DNA of 64,000 bases from Streptomyces graminofaciens (GTDB taxonomy: Bacteria > Actinomycetota > Actinomycetes > Streptomycetales > Streptomycetaceae). Position numbers and translations under genes: made by a program. The stretch is from assembly GCF_030294945.1 (NCBI RefSeq), contig NZ_AP018448.1, positions 5,610,001-5,674,000 of the forward strand. Direction: 5' to 3'. Under the pieces are notes generated by a model that was not told the DNA's origin, ran no database searches, and saw nothing but the letters and a program-made list of their open reading frames with translations. Positions 1 through 9,117 of this stretch are shown one piece after another (positions within the stretch are counted from its first letter, which is position 1; every line of letters starts with the position of its first letter).

Positions 1-2268
1 CGCCCGCGGCTGCTGGGGCTGGCCCGCGCGGTGGTGGCCCAGCTCGCCGCGCTGCACGCCCCCGACACGCTGGAGCTCGTACTGATCAGCGCGGACCGCC
101 ACCGCCCCGCCCAGGAGCGCACGGCCGACTGGTCCTGGCTCGGCTGGCTCCCTCACCTCCGCCCCGCCCACGGCCAGGACTGCCGTCTCCTCCTCGCCTA
201 CGACCGCGACCAGGCCACGGCCCGCTTGGACGAGCTGCTGCGCCGGGTCGAGGACCACGCGCAGGACAGGGCGTCGGCGGGCCTCGGGACCGGGGACACA
301 CGGGGTGCGGCGGACTCGGCCGACATGCCCGGCAGGCGGGCGTCGCGCCGGCCCTCCTGGGCGCGGGACGACGACCCGGCCGCCGGTGGCTTCGCGGGGC
401 CGTACACGGTGGTGGTCGTGGACGGGGACCCCGGGGGCGCCGACGTGCGGGAGGCCGTGGTGCGGCTGGCGCAGGAGGGGCCCGGCGCCGGGATACATGT
501 CGTGTGCCTCGCCGAGGCGGAGGCCGCGTCGCCCGCCTCGCCGGTGACGGAGACCTACACGGCGGCCTGCGAGGCCTCGCCCGCGTTCCGAGCGTGCGGG
601 GCCGTGGCCCTGCTCAGCGGTGATGTGGCGACGGCGCTGCGGCTGTTGCGGGTCGCTCCCGGACAGGTGCCGGCGGAGCCCAGGGCCGGGGGCCAGGCGC
701 GGGGCGAGGTGCACGCGCGCGAGGCCGACGCGGCGGTGCCGGCGAGCCGCTCGCACCCTGAAGCCGATGCCATACGTGTGGTCCGTCCCGGCGCCGGTCG
801 TTCGGCGCAGGCGGACCCCGAGGCCATGAGCCGTACGCACACCGGTACCGGCCTGACGGCCGGGCAGGCCGATCGCACGCATCCCGGCACGGAGGACCTC
901 GCCTCGTTCCTGGCGCCCGAGACCCCCGGTCTGCTGAACGGCGGCACGGTCGCGACGCTGGACGCCGTGTCGGCGGCCTGGGCGGAGCGGTTCGCGCGGG
1001 CACTGGCGCCGCTGCGCACGGACGGGGCCGCCGGGGACCGGCAGGCCCGGGTGTCGGCGCCGCTGCCCCAGTCCGCCCGACTGCTGGACGAGTTGGGGCT
1101 GGCGCGGGCCACCCCCGCGTCGCTGATGGCGCGTTGGGCGGACGCGGCCGACGACCGGTCGGCGGTCGGCGGGCGGGCCTGGGCCGTGCTCGGCGCCGGG
1201 CCGCGCGGGCCGGTCTCCGTGGACCTGGTCGCCGAGGGCCCGCATCTGCTGATCGAGGGGCCGGCCGGGAGCGGCCGTACGGAGCTGCTGCGATCCGTGG
1301 CCGCGTCGCTGGCCGCCGCCGAGCGGCCCGACCGGCTCGGGATCGCGCTGGTCGACGGCCGGGACGGCGGCGGTGGTGGCGGGAGTGCGGGTGGGGGCGG
1401 GCGGCCCGGGGACGGGCTGGGGGTCTGTACGGACCTGCCCCACGTCGGTACGCATCTCGTGGCCAACGACCCGGTGCGGATGCGGGAGTTCGCGCAGTCG
1501 TTGAGTGCCGAGCTCAAGCGGCGGGCGCAGTTGCTCGGGGAGTCCGGGTTCGCCGACTGGCACACCCGGCGGGAGGTGTCCGGGCGGCTCGTGAGCCAGC
1601 GGTCGGGCTCCGCCGGGGGGCAGGTGGGTGAGAGTGCTGCCGGGGCGGCGGACATCGACGCGCCGTCCAGTGCGACGGTGCGGCTTCGGCCGGGGGCCGG
1701 GCGCAGGAGTGCCGAGCAGGATCGGGGTGGCGCCGAAAGGGCGGTCGGGCTGCCGCGTCTCGTGGTGATCGTCGACGATCTCGATGCCTTGCTGTCGCCC
1801 GCGCTGGGTTCGCCGGGACGGCCTGCCGCCGGGTCGGTGGTGCGGGCGTTGGAGGCCGTGGTCCGGGAGGGCGTGCGGCTCGGGGTGCATCTCGTCGCGG
1901 CCGCGGCGGAGGGCTCCGCGTGGGGTGCCGGGGCGGGTGAGCTGGGGCGGGCGGTGTCGCTGCGGGCGTCGTTGAGCGCGCCGGTGCCGGGGCCGGACGA
2001 ACCCGGCCCCGGGCGTGGGGAGTTGGTCGTGGGTGAGCAGGGGCGGAGGATGCCGTTCCAGGCGGGGCGGGTGACGGGGCGTATTCCGCGTACGGCGACG
2101 CTCCGGCCCACTGTCGTGCCGTTGGAGTGGGCCCGGATGGGGGATCCGCCGACGCGGCGCCCGGTGCGTGAGCTGGGGAACGGGCCGACGGATCTGGCGC
2201 TGCTGGCGAGCGCGTTGGAGAGGGCGGCGCGGGAGGTTTCGGCCGTGCGGGTGCCGTCGCTGCTGTGA
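1..2268 (+). CDS. FtsK/SpoIIIE-type ATPase, 5' end missing
   Basis: The reading frame is open from the first base, so the true start lies before the window and 755 C-terminal residues are visible. A P-loop (GPAGSGRTE) lies near visible residue 420 and a hydrophobic-DD Walker B (VVIVDDLDAL) near 587-596, with a poly-Gly linker between. This fits the motor domain of FtsK/SpoIIIE/EccC-like proteins, including the FHA-FtsK proteins of Streptomyces. Such ATPases move DNA or, in type VII secretion, protein substrates at the membrane. No other type VII component is visible here, so the substrate cannot be told. The G+C-rich linkers at about residues 225-300 look disordered. The family is fairly sure, the specific role is not. 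Confidence 0.75.
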   Translation, partial: RPRLLGLARAVVAQLAALHAPDTLELVLISADRHRPAQERTADWSWLGWLPHLRPAHGQDCRLLLAYDRDQATARLDELLRRVEDHAQDRASAGLGTGDTRGAADSADMPGRRASRRPSWARDDDPAAGGFAGPYTVVVVDGDPGGADVREAVVRLAQEGPGAGIHVVCLAEAEAASPASPVTETYTAACEASPAFRACGAVALLSGDVATALRLLRVAPGQVPAEPRAGGQARGEVHAREADAAVPASRSHPEADAIRVVRPGAGRSAQADPEAMSRTHTGTGLTAGQADRTHPGTEDLASFLAPETPGLLNGGTVATLDAVSAAWAERFARALAPLRTDGAAGDRQARVSAPLPQSARLLDELGLARATPASLMARWADAADDRSAVGGRAWAVLGAGPRGPVSVDLVAEGPHLLIEGPAGSGRTELLRSVAASLAAAERPDRLGIALVDGRDGGGGGGSAGGGGRPGDGLGVCTDLPHVGTHLVANDPVRMREFAQSLSAELKRRAQLLGESGFADWHTRREVSGRLVSQRSGSAGGQVGESAAGAADIDAPSSATVRLRPGAGRRSAEQDRGGAERAVGLPRLVVIVDDLDALLSPALGSPGRPAAGSVVRALEAVVREGVRLGVHLVAAAAEGSAWGAGAGELGRAVSLRASLSAPVPGPDEPGPGRGELVVGEQGRRMPFQAGRVTGRIPRTATLRPTVVPLEWARMGDPPTRRPVRELGNGPTDLALLASALERAAREVSAVRVPSLL

Positions 2269-2289
2269 CGGTCGGCTGTGTGGCGGCCG

Positions 2290-2374
2290 CGCCCTTCAGG
2301 GGGCGCGGGAAACTGCGCGAGCAACGGCCACCGGCCGAAAGCCGTCCACAACCAGCCATCCCACGGCGAGCAGG
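2290..2374 (+). repeat. dispersed intergenic repeat, copy 1
   Basis: The core GGCGCGGGAAACTGCGCGAG is followed by GCCGTCCACAACCAGCCATC and a GCGAGCAGGCACC tail. The same order of blocks recurs at 2481-2576. The segment CCGTCCACA fits the relaxed Streptomyces DnaA-box consensus, but this may be chance. Confidence 0.75.
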
Positions 2375-2480
2375 CACCCGACGCCCGTGCCGAGCGGGCG
2401 CAGTCGCGCAACCCGGCGCTCACGGGGCGCCGCTGCGCCCCACCCGTGCCGCCCCTAGCGGCGAATGCCGGCAGCCAGGA

Positions 2481-2576
2481 CGGGCCCCGTAAGGGGCGCG
2501 GGGAACTGCGCGAGCAAACGACCATCAGCCGGAAGCCGTCCACAACCAGCCATCCCCATGGCGAACAGGCACCTGA
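2481..2576 (+). repeat. dispersed intergenic repeat, copy 2
   Basis: This is a second direct copy of the element at 2290, starting with GGCGCGGGGAACTGCGCGAG and again running through GCCGTCCACAACCAGCCATC to GCGAACAGGCACCTG. The two copies are about 190 bases apart in the same orientation. An inverted core copy lies at 9010-9068. Confidence 0.75.
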
Positions 2577-2723
2577 ACGACCCCATCGCATGGTCACGAC
2601 GCGGTCACGATCAGCGAGTTGACGGCGCAGGCGCTCTTGCCGCGTTCGGGCACCCGGCGTAGACCAGAGCGCACGGGACAGCGCCACAACGTTCGACGAG
2701 ACGCACGGAGAACGGGGTCAGTG

Positions 2724-4151
2724 ATGCGCAGCATTTTTCGTACGCACCGAGCCACATCCATGGCCAGGACCAACGCCGACTTCCAACCCCCTTACCCACG
2801 CAGGCCCGCCAAAGCCCTCGCCGCCCTCGCCGCGGGTGTCCTCGCTCTCTCCCTCACCGCATGCGGCGGTGACGACGGCGGCGACGACAACGATGGCAAG
2901 GACCGAGGCACCAACACCGGATCCAGCGTCCGGCTCCCCAAGCTCGACGGGCAGAAGCTCGAAGTCGCCGCCGTCTTCACCGGCCCGGAACTGGACAACT
3001 TCCAGAAGGTGCTGGACGAGTTCGAGAAGCGCACCGGCGCCGAGGTGAGCTTCGTACCGACCGGCAACAACACCTCCACCTTCCTCGGCACCAAGATCGA
3101 GGGCGGCAAGCCGCCGGACGTCGCGTTCCTCCCCCAGGTCGGCGTGCTGCACCAGTTCGCCGAGAAGGGCTGGGTCAAACCGCTCGGCAGCGAGGCCAAG
3201 GCGCAGTTGGAGAAGAACTTCTCGCAGGGCTGGAGGGATCTCGGGGCGTACAAGGGCGAGCAGTACGGCGTGTATGTGAAGGCCGCCAACAAGTCCCTCG
3301 TCTGGTACAACACCCAGACCTTCGAGGCGGCGGGGATCAGCGAAGAGCCCAAGACCTGGGACGAGTTCCTCCAGACCGCCCAGACCATCTCCGACTCCGG
3401 CGCCCCCGCCGTCTCCATCGGCGGCGCCGACGGCTGGACCCTCACCGACTGGTTCGAGAACGTCTATCTGTCGCAGGCCGGCCCGGAGAAGTACGACCAG
3501 CTCGCCGCGCACGAGATCAAGTGGACCGACCCGTCCGTGAAGCAGGCCCTCACCACGCTCGCCGAGCTGTGGGGCAAGGACGACCTGATCGCCGGTGGCG
3601 CCTCCGGCGCGCTGCAGACCGAGTACCCGAAGTCGATCACGCAGACCTTCGGCACCGACACCCCGGCCGGCATGGTCTTCGAGGGCGACTTCGTGGCCGT
3701 CACCATCAACGGCGACACCAAGGCGAAGCTCGGTACCGACGCCAAGGTCTTCCCGTTCCCGGCCGTCGGCAGCGACTCCCCGGTGGTCACCGGCGGCGAC
3801 GCGGCCGTGGCGCTGAAGGACGGCAAGGGCGCCCAGGCCCTGCTGACCTTCCTGGCCTCGACCGACGCGGCGGAGATCTGGGCGGCCCAGGGCGGCTTCC
3901 TCTCCCCCAACATGGGGCTGGACCCGGGGGCGTACAAGGACGACGTGACCCGCGAGATCGCCGAGGCGCTGCTCGCGGCCGGCGACGACTTCCGCTTCGA
4001 CATGTCCGACCAGGCCCCGGCGGCGTTCGGCGGCACCCAGGGCGTGGGTGAGTGGAAGGATCTGCAGGACTTCCTGAAGAACCCCGACGACGTGGCGGGT
4101 GCCCAGCGCAAGCTGGAGGCCGACGCGGCGAAGGCCTACGGGAAGGGCTGA
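2724..4151 (+). CDS. sugar ABC transporter substrate-binding lipoprotein
   Basis: This 475-residue protein has a long charged leader, a hydrophobic segment (residues 31-45) and a lipobox LTAC with Cys47, so it should be lipid-anchored outside the membrane. A Gly/Asp linker follows, then a solute-binding fold of the MalE/AglE type (for example KTWDEFLQTA and the late GGDAAVALKDGKGAQ segment). It would capture a sugar, probably an oligo- or alpha-glucoside, and pass it to the two permeases encoded next. ATG 2724 was chosen because GGAG lies at 2707-2710. ATG 2760 is a possible shorter start. No ATPase gene is nearby. Confidence 0.88.
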   Translation: MRSIFRTHRATSMARTNADFQPPYPRRPAKALAALAAGVLALSLTACGGDDGGDDNDGKDRGTNTGSSVRLPKLDGQKLEVAAVFTGPELDNFQKVLDEFEKRTGAEVSFVPTGNNTSTFLGTKIEGGKPPDVAFLPQVGVLHQFAEKGWVKPLGSEAKAQLEKNFSQGWRDLGAYKGEQYGVYVKAANKSLVWYNTQTFEAAGISEEPKTWDEFLQTAQTISDSGAPAVSIGGADGWTLTDWFENVYLSQAGPEKYDQLAAHEIKWTDPSVKQALTTLAELWGKDDLIAGGASGALQTEYPKSITQTFGTDTPAGMVFEGDFVAVTINGDTKAKLGTDAKVFPFPAVGSDSPVVTGGDAAVALKDGKGAQALLTFLASTDAAEIWAAQGGFLSPNMGLDPGAYKDDVTREIAEALLAAGDDFRFDMSDQAPAAFGGTQGVGEWKDLQDFLKNPDDVAGAQRKLEADAAKAYGKG

Positions 4152-4160
4152 CGGCCCGCG

Positions 4161-5504
4161 ATGCCGTCGTCCGCCGTGGCGAAAGCGGCCGGGGGCGCGC
4201 CCCCGGCCGCAGCGCGCAAGAGCGTGACGGGCACCCGGCTGTGGGTGGCGGTGCTGTTCCTGCTGCCCGCGTTGGTGCTGCTCGGCGCGCTCGTGGTCTA
4301 CCCGATCGGGTACTCGGTCTGGCGGAGCCTGTACGACGCGCCCGGCTCGGGCTTCGTCGGCTTCGACAACTACACGGAGATCTTCTCCGACGACAACACG
4401 CTCACCGCCGTACGGAACACGGCGATCTGGGTCGCCGTGGCGCCCGCGTTCGTCACCGCGCTCGGGCTGATCTTCGCCGTGCTCACCGAACGGGTGCGCT
4501 GGGGAACGGCGTTCAAGCTGATCGTCTTCATGCCCATGGCGATCTCGATGCTCGCCGCGGGGATCATCTTCCGGCTGGTGTACGAGCAGGATCCGGACCA
4601 GGGTGTCGCGAACGCGATCGTGACGTCCGTGCACGATGTCTTCGTCGACGAGTCCGTGTATCCGAAGGCGCGGCCGAACGCCCAGGTCAGTGATCTGCGG
4701 GCGTCCGGCGGCGGTTCGTTCACCACGGAGGGGACCGTGCGGGCGGGCACCCCGGCCCTGCTCCCCCTCGTCGGTATCGCACCCGATCGGCTGCCGGGCG
4801 ACCCGCAGGACGCGAAGACGGCCACCGGGAGCGGCGTCACCGGCACCGTCTGGCTGGACTTCAAGCTCGGGGGCGGCGGCGAGAAGGGCGCGGTCGACCC
4901 GGGTGAGAAGGCGCTGGAGGGCGTCAAGGTCGAGGCGGTGAAGGGCGGCGAGGTCGTCGCCACCGCGACCAGCGGCGCCGACGGCACCTTCAAGCTGCCC
5001 ACAGCGGCCGAGGGAGCGCGACTCCGACTCCCCGGCTCGAACTTCGCGGCGCCCTACAACGGCATCGACTGGCTCGGCCCGACCCTGGTCACCCCGGCCA
5101 TCATCGGGTCGTACGTGTGGATGTGGGCCGGTTTCGCGATGGTGCTGATCGCGGCGGGGCTGGCCGGGGTCGACCGCAATCTGCTCGAAGCGGCGCGCGT
5201 GGACGGCGCGAACGAGTGGCAGGTGTTCCGGCGCGTGACCGTTCCCCTTCTCGCGCCGGTCCTGGTCGTCGTCCTCGTCACGCTGATGATCAACGTGATG
5301 AAGGTCTTCGACCTCGTCTACATCATCGCTCCCCAGCCCAGCCAGGACGAGGCCAACGTCCTGGCCCTCCAGCTGTATCTGGTGTCGTACGGCGGTGGGG
5401 GCGACAACGGCCTCGGCAGCGCGATCGGTGTGGTCCTGCTGCTGCTCGTGCTGCCGGTGATGTGGGTCAACATCCGGCGCCTCAGGAAGGAGCGTCAGCG
5501 GTGA
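4161..5504 (+). CDS. sugar ABC transporter permease, MalF-like, with inserted extracellular domain
   Basis: This 447-residue membrane protein has segments near 28-52, 87-109, 117-140, 312-337, 363-388 and 420-440, and the EAA loop typical of MalF/MalG permeases (EAARVDGANEWQVFRRVTVP, 343-362). It starts 9 bases after the binding-protein gene. Unusually, about 165 residues (145-310) separate the third and fourth membrane segments. This insert contains a small beta-rich unit at 226-292 (TGTVWLDFKLGGG..., GEKALEGVKVEAV, TSGADGTFKLP) that reads like a carboxypeptidase-regulatory/CnaB-type domain. By topology it lies outside the cell. Transport role is sure, the role of the insert is unknown. Confidence 0.88.
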   Translation: MPSSAVAKAAGGAPPAAARKSVTGTRLWVAVLFLLPALVLLGALVVYPIGYSVWRSLYDAPGSGFVGFDNYTEIFSDDNTLTAVRNTAIWVAVAPAFVTALGLIFAVLTERVRWGTAFKLIVFMPMAISMLAAGIIFRLVYEQDPDQGVANAIVTSVHDVFVDESVYPKARPNAQVSDLRASGGGSFTTEGTVRAGTPALLPLVGIAPDRLPGDPQDAKTATGSGVTGTVWLDFKLGGGGEKGAVDPGEKALEGVKVEAVKGGEVVATATSGADGTFKLPTAAEGARLRLPGSNFAAPYNGIDWLGPTLVTPAIIGSYVWMWAGFAMVLIAAGLAGVDRNLLEAARVDGANEWQVFRRVTVPLLAPVLVVVLVTLMINVMKVFDLVYIIAPQPSQDEANVLALQLYLVSYGGGGDNGLGSAIGVVLLLLVLPVMWVNIRRLRKERQR

Positions 5505-6424
5505 CGACGACCGAGCCCCCCGCCCCGGCGCCCGCGCCGCGCACTCCCGAGCGCGACGCCCCCGTACGCGCCGAACGCTCCCTCGCCGCCCGGGTCGCGA
5601 GCGGCGCGGCCGGCGGGGCGCTGCGTGTGTTCCTGCTCCTCGTGGCGCTGTTCTGGCTGGTGCCCACCTTCGGTCTGCTGGTCTCGTCGTTCCGCGACCC
5701 GACCGACATCGCCGACTCCGGGTGGTGGAAGGTGTTCTCCGCGCCCGCCCAACTCACCACCAGGAGTTACGAGTCGCTGCTGGAGAACGACGACATCACC
5801 GGCGCGCTGTTCAACACGATCTGGATCACGGTCCCCGCGACACTGCTCGTCGTCCTGATCGGCGCGATGGCCGGATACGCCTTCGCCTGGCTGGACTTCA
5901 AGGGCCGCGACTGGTGGTTCATGCTCGTGGTGGGGCTGCTGGTGGTGCCGGTGCAGGTGGCGCTGATCCCGCTCTCGGGGCTCTTCGGCGACCTCGGGAT
6001 CTTCGGTGACATCACCGGTGTCGTCCTCTTCCACGTCGGCTTCGGGCTCCCCTTCGCGATCTTCCTGCTGCGGAACTTCTTCGCGGAGATCCCGCGTGAG
6101 CTGCTGGAGGCCGCCCGGCTCGACGGGGCGGGCGAGCTGCGGCTGTTCGCGACGGTCGTGCTGCCGCTGGGCGCCCCGGCGCTGGCCTCCCTGGGGATCT
6201 TCCAGTTCCTGTGGGTGTGGAACGACATGCTGGTCGCGCTGGTCTTCTCCAGCTCCGGCTCGCAGCCGCTGACGGTCGCGCTCCAGCAGCAGGTACGGCA
6301 GTTCGGCAGCAACATCGAGGTCCTGGCGCCCGGCGCGTTCATCTCGATGGTGATCCCGCTGGCCGTGTTCTTCGCGTTCCAGAAGCAGTTCGTGTCCGGC
6401 GTGATGGCGGGCGCGGTGAAGTAG
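5501..6424 (+). CDS. sugar ABC transporter permease, MalG-like
   Basis: This 307-residue permease partners the upstream gene. Its GTG start overlaps the upstream stop in GTGA, implying translational coupling. After a Pro-rich N-terminal tail come six predicted membrane segments and the EAA loop (EAARLDGAGELRLFATVVLP). The C-terminus ends in the usual MSGVMAGAVK-like sequence (VSGVMAGAVK). Together with the binding protein and the MalF-like subunit it would form the membrane channel of a carbohydrate importer. Streptomyces importers of this class commonly use the shared ATPase MsiK encoded elsewhere, which would explain the missing ATPase gene. Confidence 0.92.
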   Translation: MTTTEPPAPAPAPRTPERDAPVRAERSLAARVASGAAGGALRVFLLLVALFWLVPTFGLLVSSFRDPTDIADSGWWKVFSAPAQLTTRSYESLLENDDITGALFNTIWITVPATLLVVLIGAMAGYAFAWLDFKGRDWWFMLVVGLLVVPVQVALIPLSGLFGDLGIFGDITGVVLFHVGFGLPFAIFLLRNFFAEIPRELLEAARLDGAGELRLFATVVLPLGAPALASLGIFQFLWVWNDMLVALVFSSSGSQPLTVALQQQVRQFGSNIEVLAPGAFISMVIPLAVFFAFQKQFVSGVMAGAVK

Positions 6425-6601
6425 GACATCGCGGAGGATCGGGGGTGCGCGCCGCGAACAGCGGCGCGCACTCGCGTACGCGCCTGAGCGTTCACGCCCG
6501 TGCGCCCCCGTACCGTGAGGTTATCCCCCGTATGGAACACGCAGCGTAACCAAATCACTCCATCGGCCGTTTCCGGGCAGTATGCCCGCGCCGACCCATG
6601 G

Positions 6602-8893
6602 ATGTCCCCCTTGCCCAGGTTCAGTGTCATCGTCCCCGCGTACAAGGTTCAGGCGTACCTGCACGAGTGCCTGGACTCCGTGCTGTCCCAGCCCTTCACC
6701 GATCTCGAACTGATCGTCGTCGACGACGCCTCGCCGGACGGCTGCGGTGCGATCGCCGACGAGGTCGCGGCCCGTGACTCCCGTGTACGGGCCGTGCACC
6801 TGTCCCGCAACGCCGGCCCCGGCCCCGCCCGCAACGCGGGCATGGAGCACGCGACCGGCGACTACCTCCTCTTCCTCGACGGCGACGACACCTTCGCGCC
6901 GGGGGCGCTGCAGGCGATCGCCGACCGCGTCAAGGAGAGCGGCGAACCGGACGTGCTCGTGCACGATTTCGCGCGCACGTCCTGGTCCGGCGACACCGTC
7001 CGTGACGAACACGACCGCCGGCTCACCGAGCAGGGCCCGGCCCCCTTCAGCCTCGACGACCGCCCCGGCCTGCTGACGCTCCGCCCGGTGGCGTGGAACA
7101 AGGCGTACCGCCGGGAGTTCGTCGAGCGGCACGCCTTCCGCTTCCCGTCCGGGGTGTACGAGGACGTGCCCTGGACGTACCCGGTGCTGCTGACCGCCGA
7201 GTCGCTCGCCACGCTCGACCGGGTCTGTGTGCACCACCGGGCGCGCCGCCACGGCAGTCTGCTCGAGGCGACCGGGATGGCCGACCGGCGGCACTTCGAC
7301 GTCTTCGAGCAGTACGACCGGCTGTTCACCCACATCGAGGACCACCCCCGACTCGCCCACTGGCGGCCCCTGCTGTTCCGCCGCATGGTCGATCACCTCG
7401 CCTCCGTGTGCACCAGGGGCGGCGCCCGGCTCCCGCGGCGCGCCCGCGCCGAGTTCCTGCGCGCGGCCCGTGCGCACTGCGCCCGCTATCACGCCCCCGG
7501 CGGACCGGTGCGCGCCCGCGCCCGGATGCGGTACGCGCTGCTGCGTCTCGGCAGCCACCGCACGCTGCGCGCCCTGTGGGCCGGGGCGCGGCTGGGCCGG
7601 GGTCTCGGGCGGGTGGCGGCTGGCCTGGCCCGGCTGCTCCGGGGCGGCGGTCTGCGGCTCCACTACCGCCTCCAGCGGCTGCTGCCGGTGCGCGCCGACC
7701 GGGCGGTGTTCGCCGCGTACGACGGGCGGGGGTACGAGTGCAGCCCGGCCGCGCTGGAGAACGCGTTCCGTACGTACGCGCCGGGCATCCGCACGTTCTG
7801 GGCCGCGCGGCCCGAGCACCACCACACCCTGCCGGTGGCGACACGGCGGGTGACGCCCGGTTCGATGGCGTACTTCACGGCGCTGGCCCGCGCCAAGTAC
7901 CTCGTCAGCAACACCGACTTCGATCCCCGCCTCGTCAAGCGCACCGGCCAGGTGCTGCTCCAGACGCGGCACGGCACTCCGCTCAAGCGCATGGGCCTGG
8001 ACCTGAAGGACCGGCCGGCGGCCGCGCGCGGCACGGACTTCGAGGCGTTGCTGCGCGGCAGCGACCAGTGGGACTTCGTGCTGTCCGGCAACCGGCACTC
8101 CACGCTGGTCTGGGAGCGGGTGTACCCGTCGCCGTACACGACCCTCGAGTACGGTTCGCCGCGCAACGACGTGTTCGTGCGGGCGACGTCGACGGACGTG
8201 GCCCGGCTGCGCGAGCAGCTCGGCGTGCCCGAGGGCTCGGTGGCCCTGCTGTACGCCCCCACGCACCGTGACTACCGGCACTCCCAGCGCGCCCATCTGG
8301 ACCTGGAGCGGATCCTGCGCCAGCTGGGCCCGCGGTTCGTGATCCTGGCGCGGGCCCATCATGTGTACGACTCGCCGCTGACGGAGTCGGCCCACGGGCG
8401 GCTGGTGGATGTGACGGGTCACCCGAGCGTCGAGAACCTGTGTCTTGCCTCCGACGCGCTGATCACCGACTACTCGTCCCTGATGTTCGACTACGCCAAC
8501 CTCGACCGGCCGATCGTCATCCACAACGAGGACTGGGAGGCGTACGAGGCGGCGCGGGGGACGTACTTCGATCTGCGGTCGTTCCCGCCGGGAGCGGTGG
8601 CCCGCAACGAGGACGAGCTGATCGACATCTTCGCGACGGGGCATTGGCGGGGGTCGCGGTCGGCGCAGTTGCGGGCGGCGTTTCGGGAGCGGTTCTGTCC
8701 GTACGACGACGGGTTGGCGGCTGAGCGGGTGGTACGGCGGGTGGTGCTGGGGGAGCTGAGGGTGCCTTCGTTCGTGCCGCTGTCCGACCGGCATCCTGTG
8801 CCGTCGGCTGCCGCCGGGCGGCCGGGGGGTGGGCTGGCGACCGTGCCGGGGCAGTCGCCGCCCGCGTGGGCGCGTGACGCCTTGCGCCCGTAG
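6602..8893 (+). CDS. bifunctional GT2 glycosyltransferase / CDP-glycerol glycerophosphotransferase (paralogue 1)
   Basis: This 763-residue protein has two catalytic units. The N-terminal GT2 fold (about 5-230) shows VIVPAYKVQAYL, DDASPDG, the DxD-type FLDGDD and WNKAYRREF. The C-terminal TagF/CDP-glycerol unit (about 380-735) shows HGTPLKRMG with His457, LYAPTHRDY, RAHH and ITDYSSLMFDYANLDRP from residue 620. It should add both a sugar and a polyol-phosphate unit to a wall glycopolymer at the inner membrane face. ATG 6602 was chosen because the GT2 fold begins directly after it; an upstream in-frame GTG at 6500 would add an unlikely leader. The ribosome site is weak. First of three tandem paralogues. 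Confidence 0.87.
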   Translation: MSPLPRFSVIVPAYKVQAYLHECLDSVLSQPFTDLELIVVDDASPDGCGAIADEVAARDSRVRAVHLSRNAGPGPARNAGMEHATGDYLLFLDGDDTFAPGALQAIADRVKESGEPDVLVHDFARTSWSGDTVRDEHDRRLTEQGPAPFSLDDRPGLLTLRPVAWNKAYRREFVERHAFRFPSGVYEDVPWTYPVLLTAESLATLDRVCVHHRARRHGSLLEATGMADRRHFDVFEQYDRLFTHIEDHPRLAHWRPLLFRRMVDHLASVCTRGGARLPRRARAEFLRAARAHCARYHAPGGPVRARARMRYALLRLGSHRTLRALWAGARLGRGLGRVAAGLARLLRGGGLRLHYRLQRLLPVRADRAVFAAYDGRGYECSPAALENAFRTYAPGIRTFWAARPEHHHTLPVATRRVTPGSMAYFTALARAKYLVSNTDFDPRLVKRTGQVLLQTRHGTPLKRMGLDLKDRPAAARGTDFEALLRGSDQWDFVLSGNRHSTLVWERVYPSPYTTLEYGSPRNDVFVRATSTDVARLREQLGVPEGSVALLYAPTHRDYRHSQRAHLDLERILRQLGPRFVILARAHHVYDSPLTESAHGRLVDVTGHPSVENLCLASDALITDYSSLMFDYANLDRPIVIHNEDWEAYEAARGTYFDLRSFPPGAVARNEDELIDIFATGHWRGSRSAQLRAAFRERFCPYDDGLAAERVVRRVVLGELRVPSFVPLSDRHPVPSAAAGRPGGGLATVPGQSPPAWARDALRP

Positions 8894-9117
8894 CGGCTTC
8901 CGGCCCGCATTTTTCTCGCCCCCGCCGCCCCTACCCGTCCCATCCCCAGGGGCGCTGCCCCTTCGACCCCGTCATGCGTGAGAGCTCGGGGCAGTCGTGC
9001 GTCGGCGGGCGCGGGTTCGTCGTGGTTGCTCGCGCAGTTCCCCGCGCCCTTGAAGAGCCCGGGGCGCCCCCACCGACCCGCAGTCGAACAACAGACCAAG
9101 CCACCCCAAAGGACAGA
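8894..9117. repeat. intergenic repeat block containing inverted copy of the 2290 element
   Basis: The gap between paralogues 1 and 2 is filled by repeat-like sequence. Positions 9010-9068 are, on the opposite strand, the GGCGCGGGGAACTGCGCGAG core of the elements at 2290 and 2481, here followed by CAACCACGACGAACCCGCGC. A second stretch, AGGGGCGCTGCCCCTTCGACCCC near 8947-8969 (split here only for description), is a short G+C hairpin. No gene is seen. The start of paralogue 2 has its own AAAGGA site at 9108-9113. Confidence 0.65.

Larger units (their letters stand above)
2269..2723. other. intergenic region with two repeat copies, no gene seen
   Basis: This 455-base gap lies between the FtsK-like gene and the sugar-binding protein gene. 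I see no convincing coding frame. It holds two copies of a dispersed repeat (listed separately), separated by a short G+C-rich stretch. I found no clear LacI-type or TTGCAA-type operator in front of the sugar transporter genes. Confidence 0.6.

Noticed and set aside
555..2687. Long open frame on the minus strand opposite the FtsK-like gene
   Set aside because: Its translation is Arg/Pro/Ser-rich without any motif, as expected from the strong G+C bias at third positions; the plus strand carries a clear P-loop ATPase.
2718..4634. Long minus-strand open frame opposite the sugar-binding protein and permease
   Set aside because: Low-complexity Arg/Gly/Val sequence; a shadow of two well-supported plus-strand genes.
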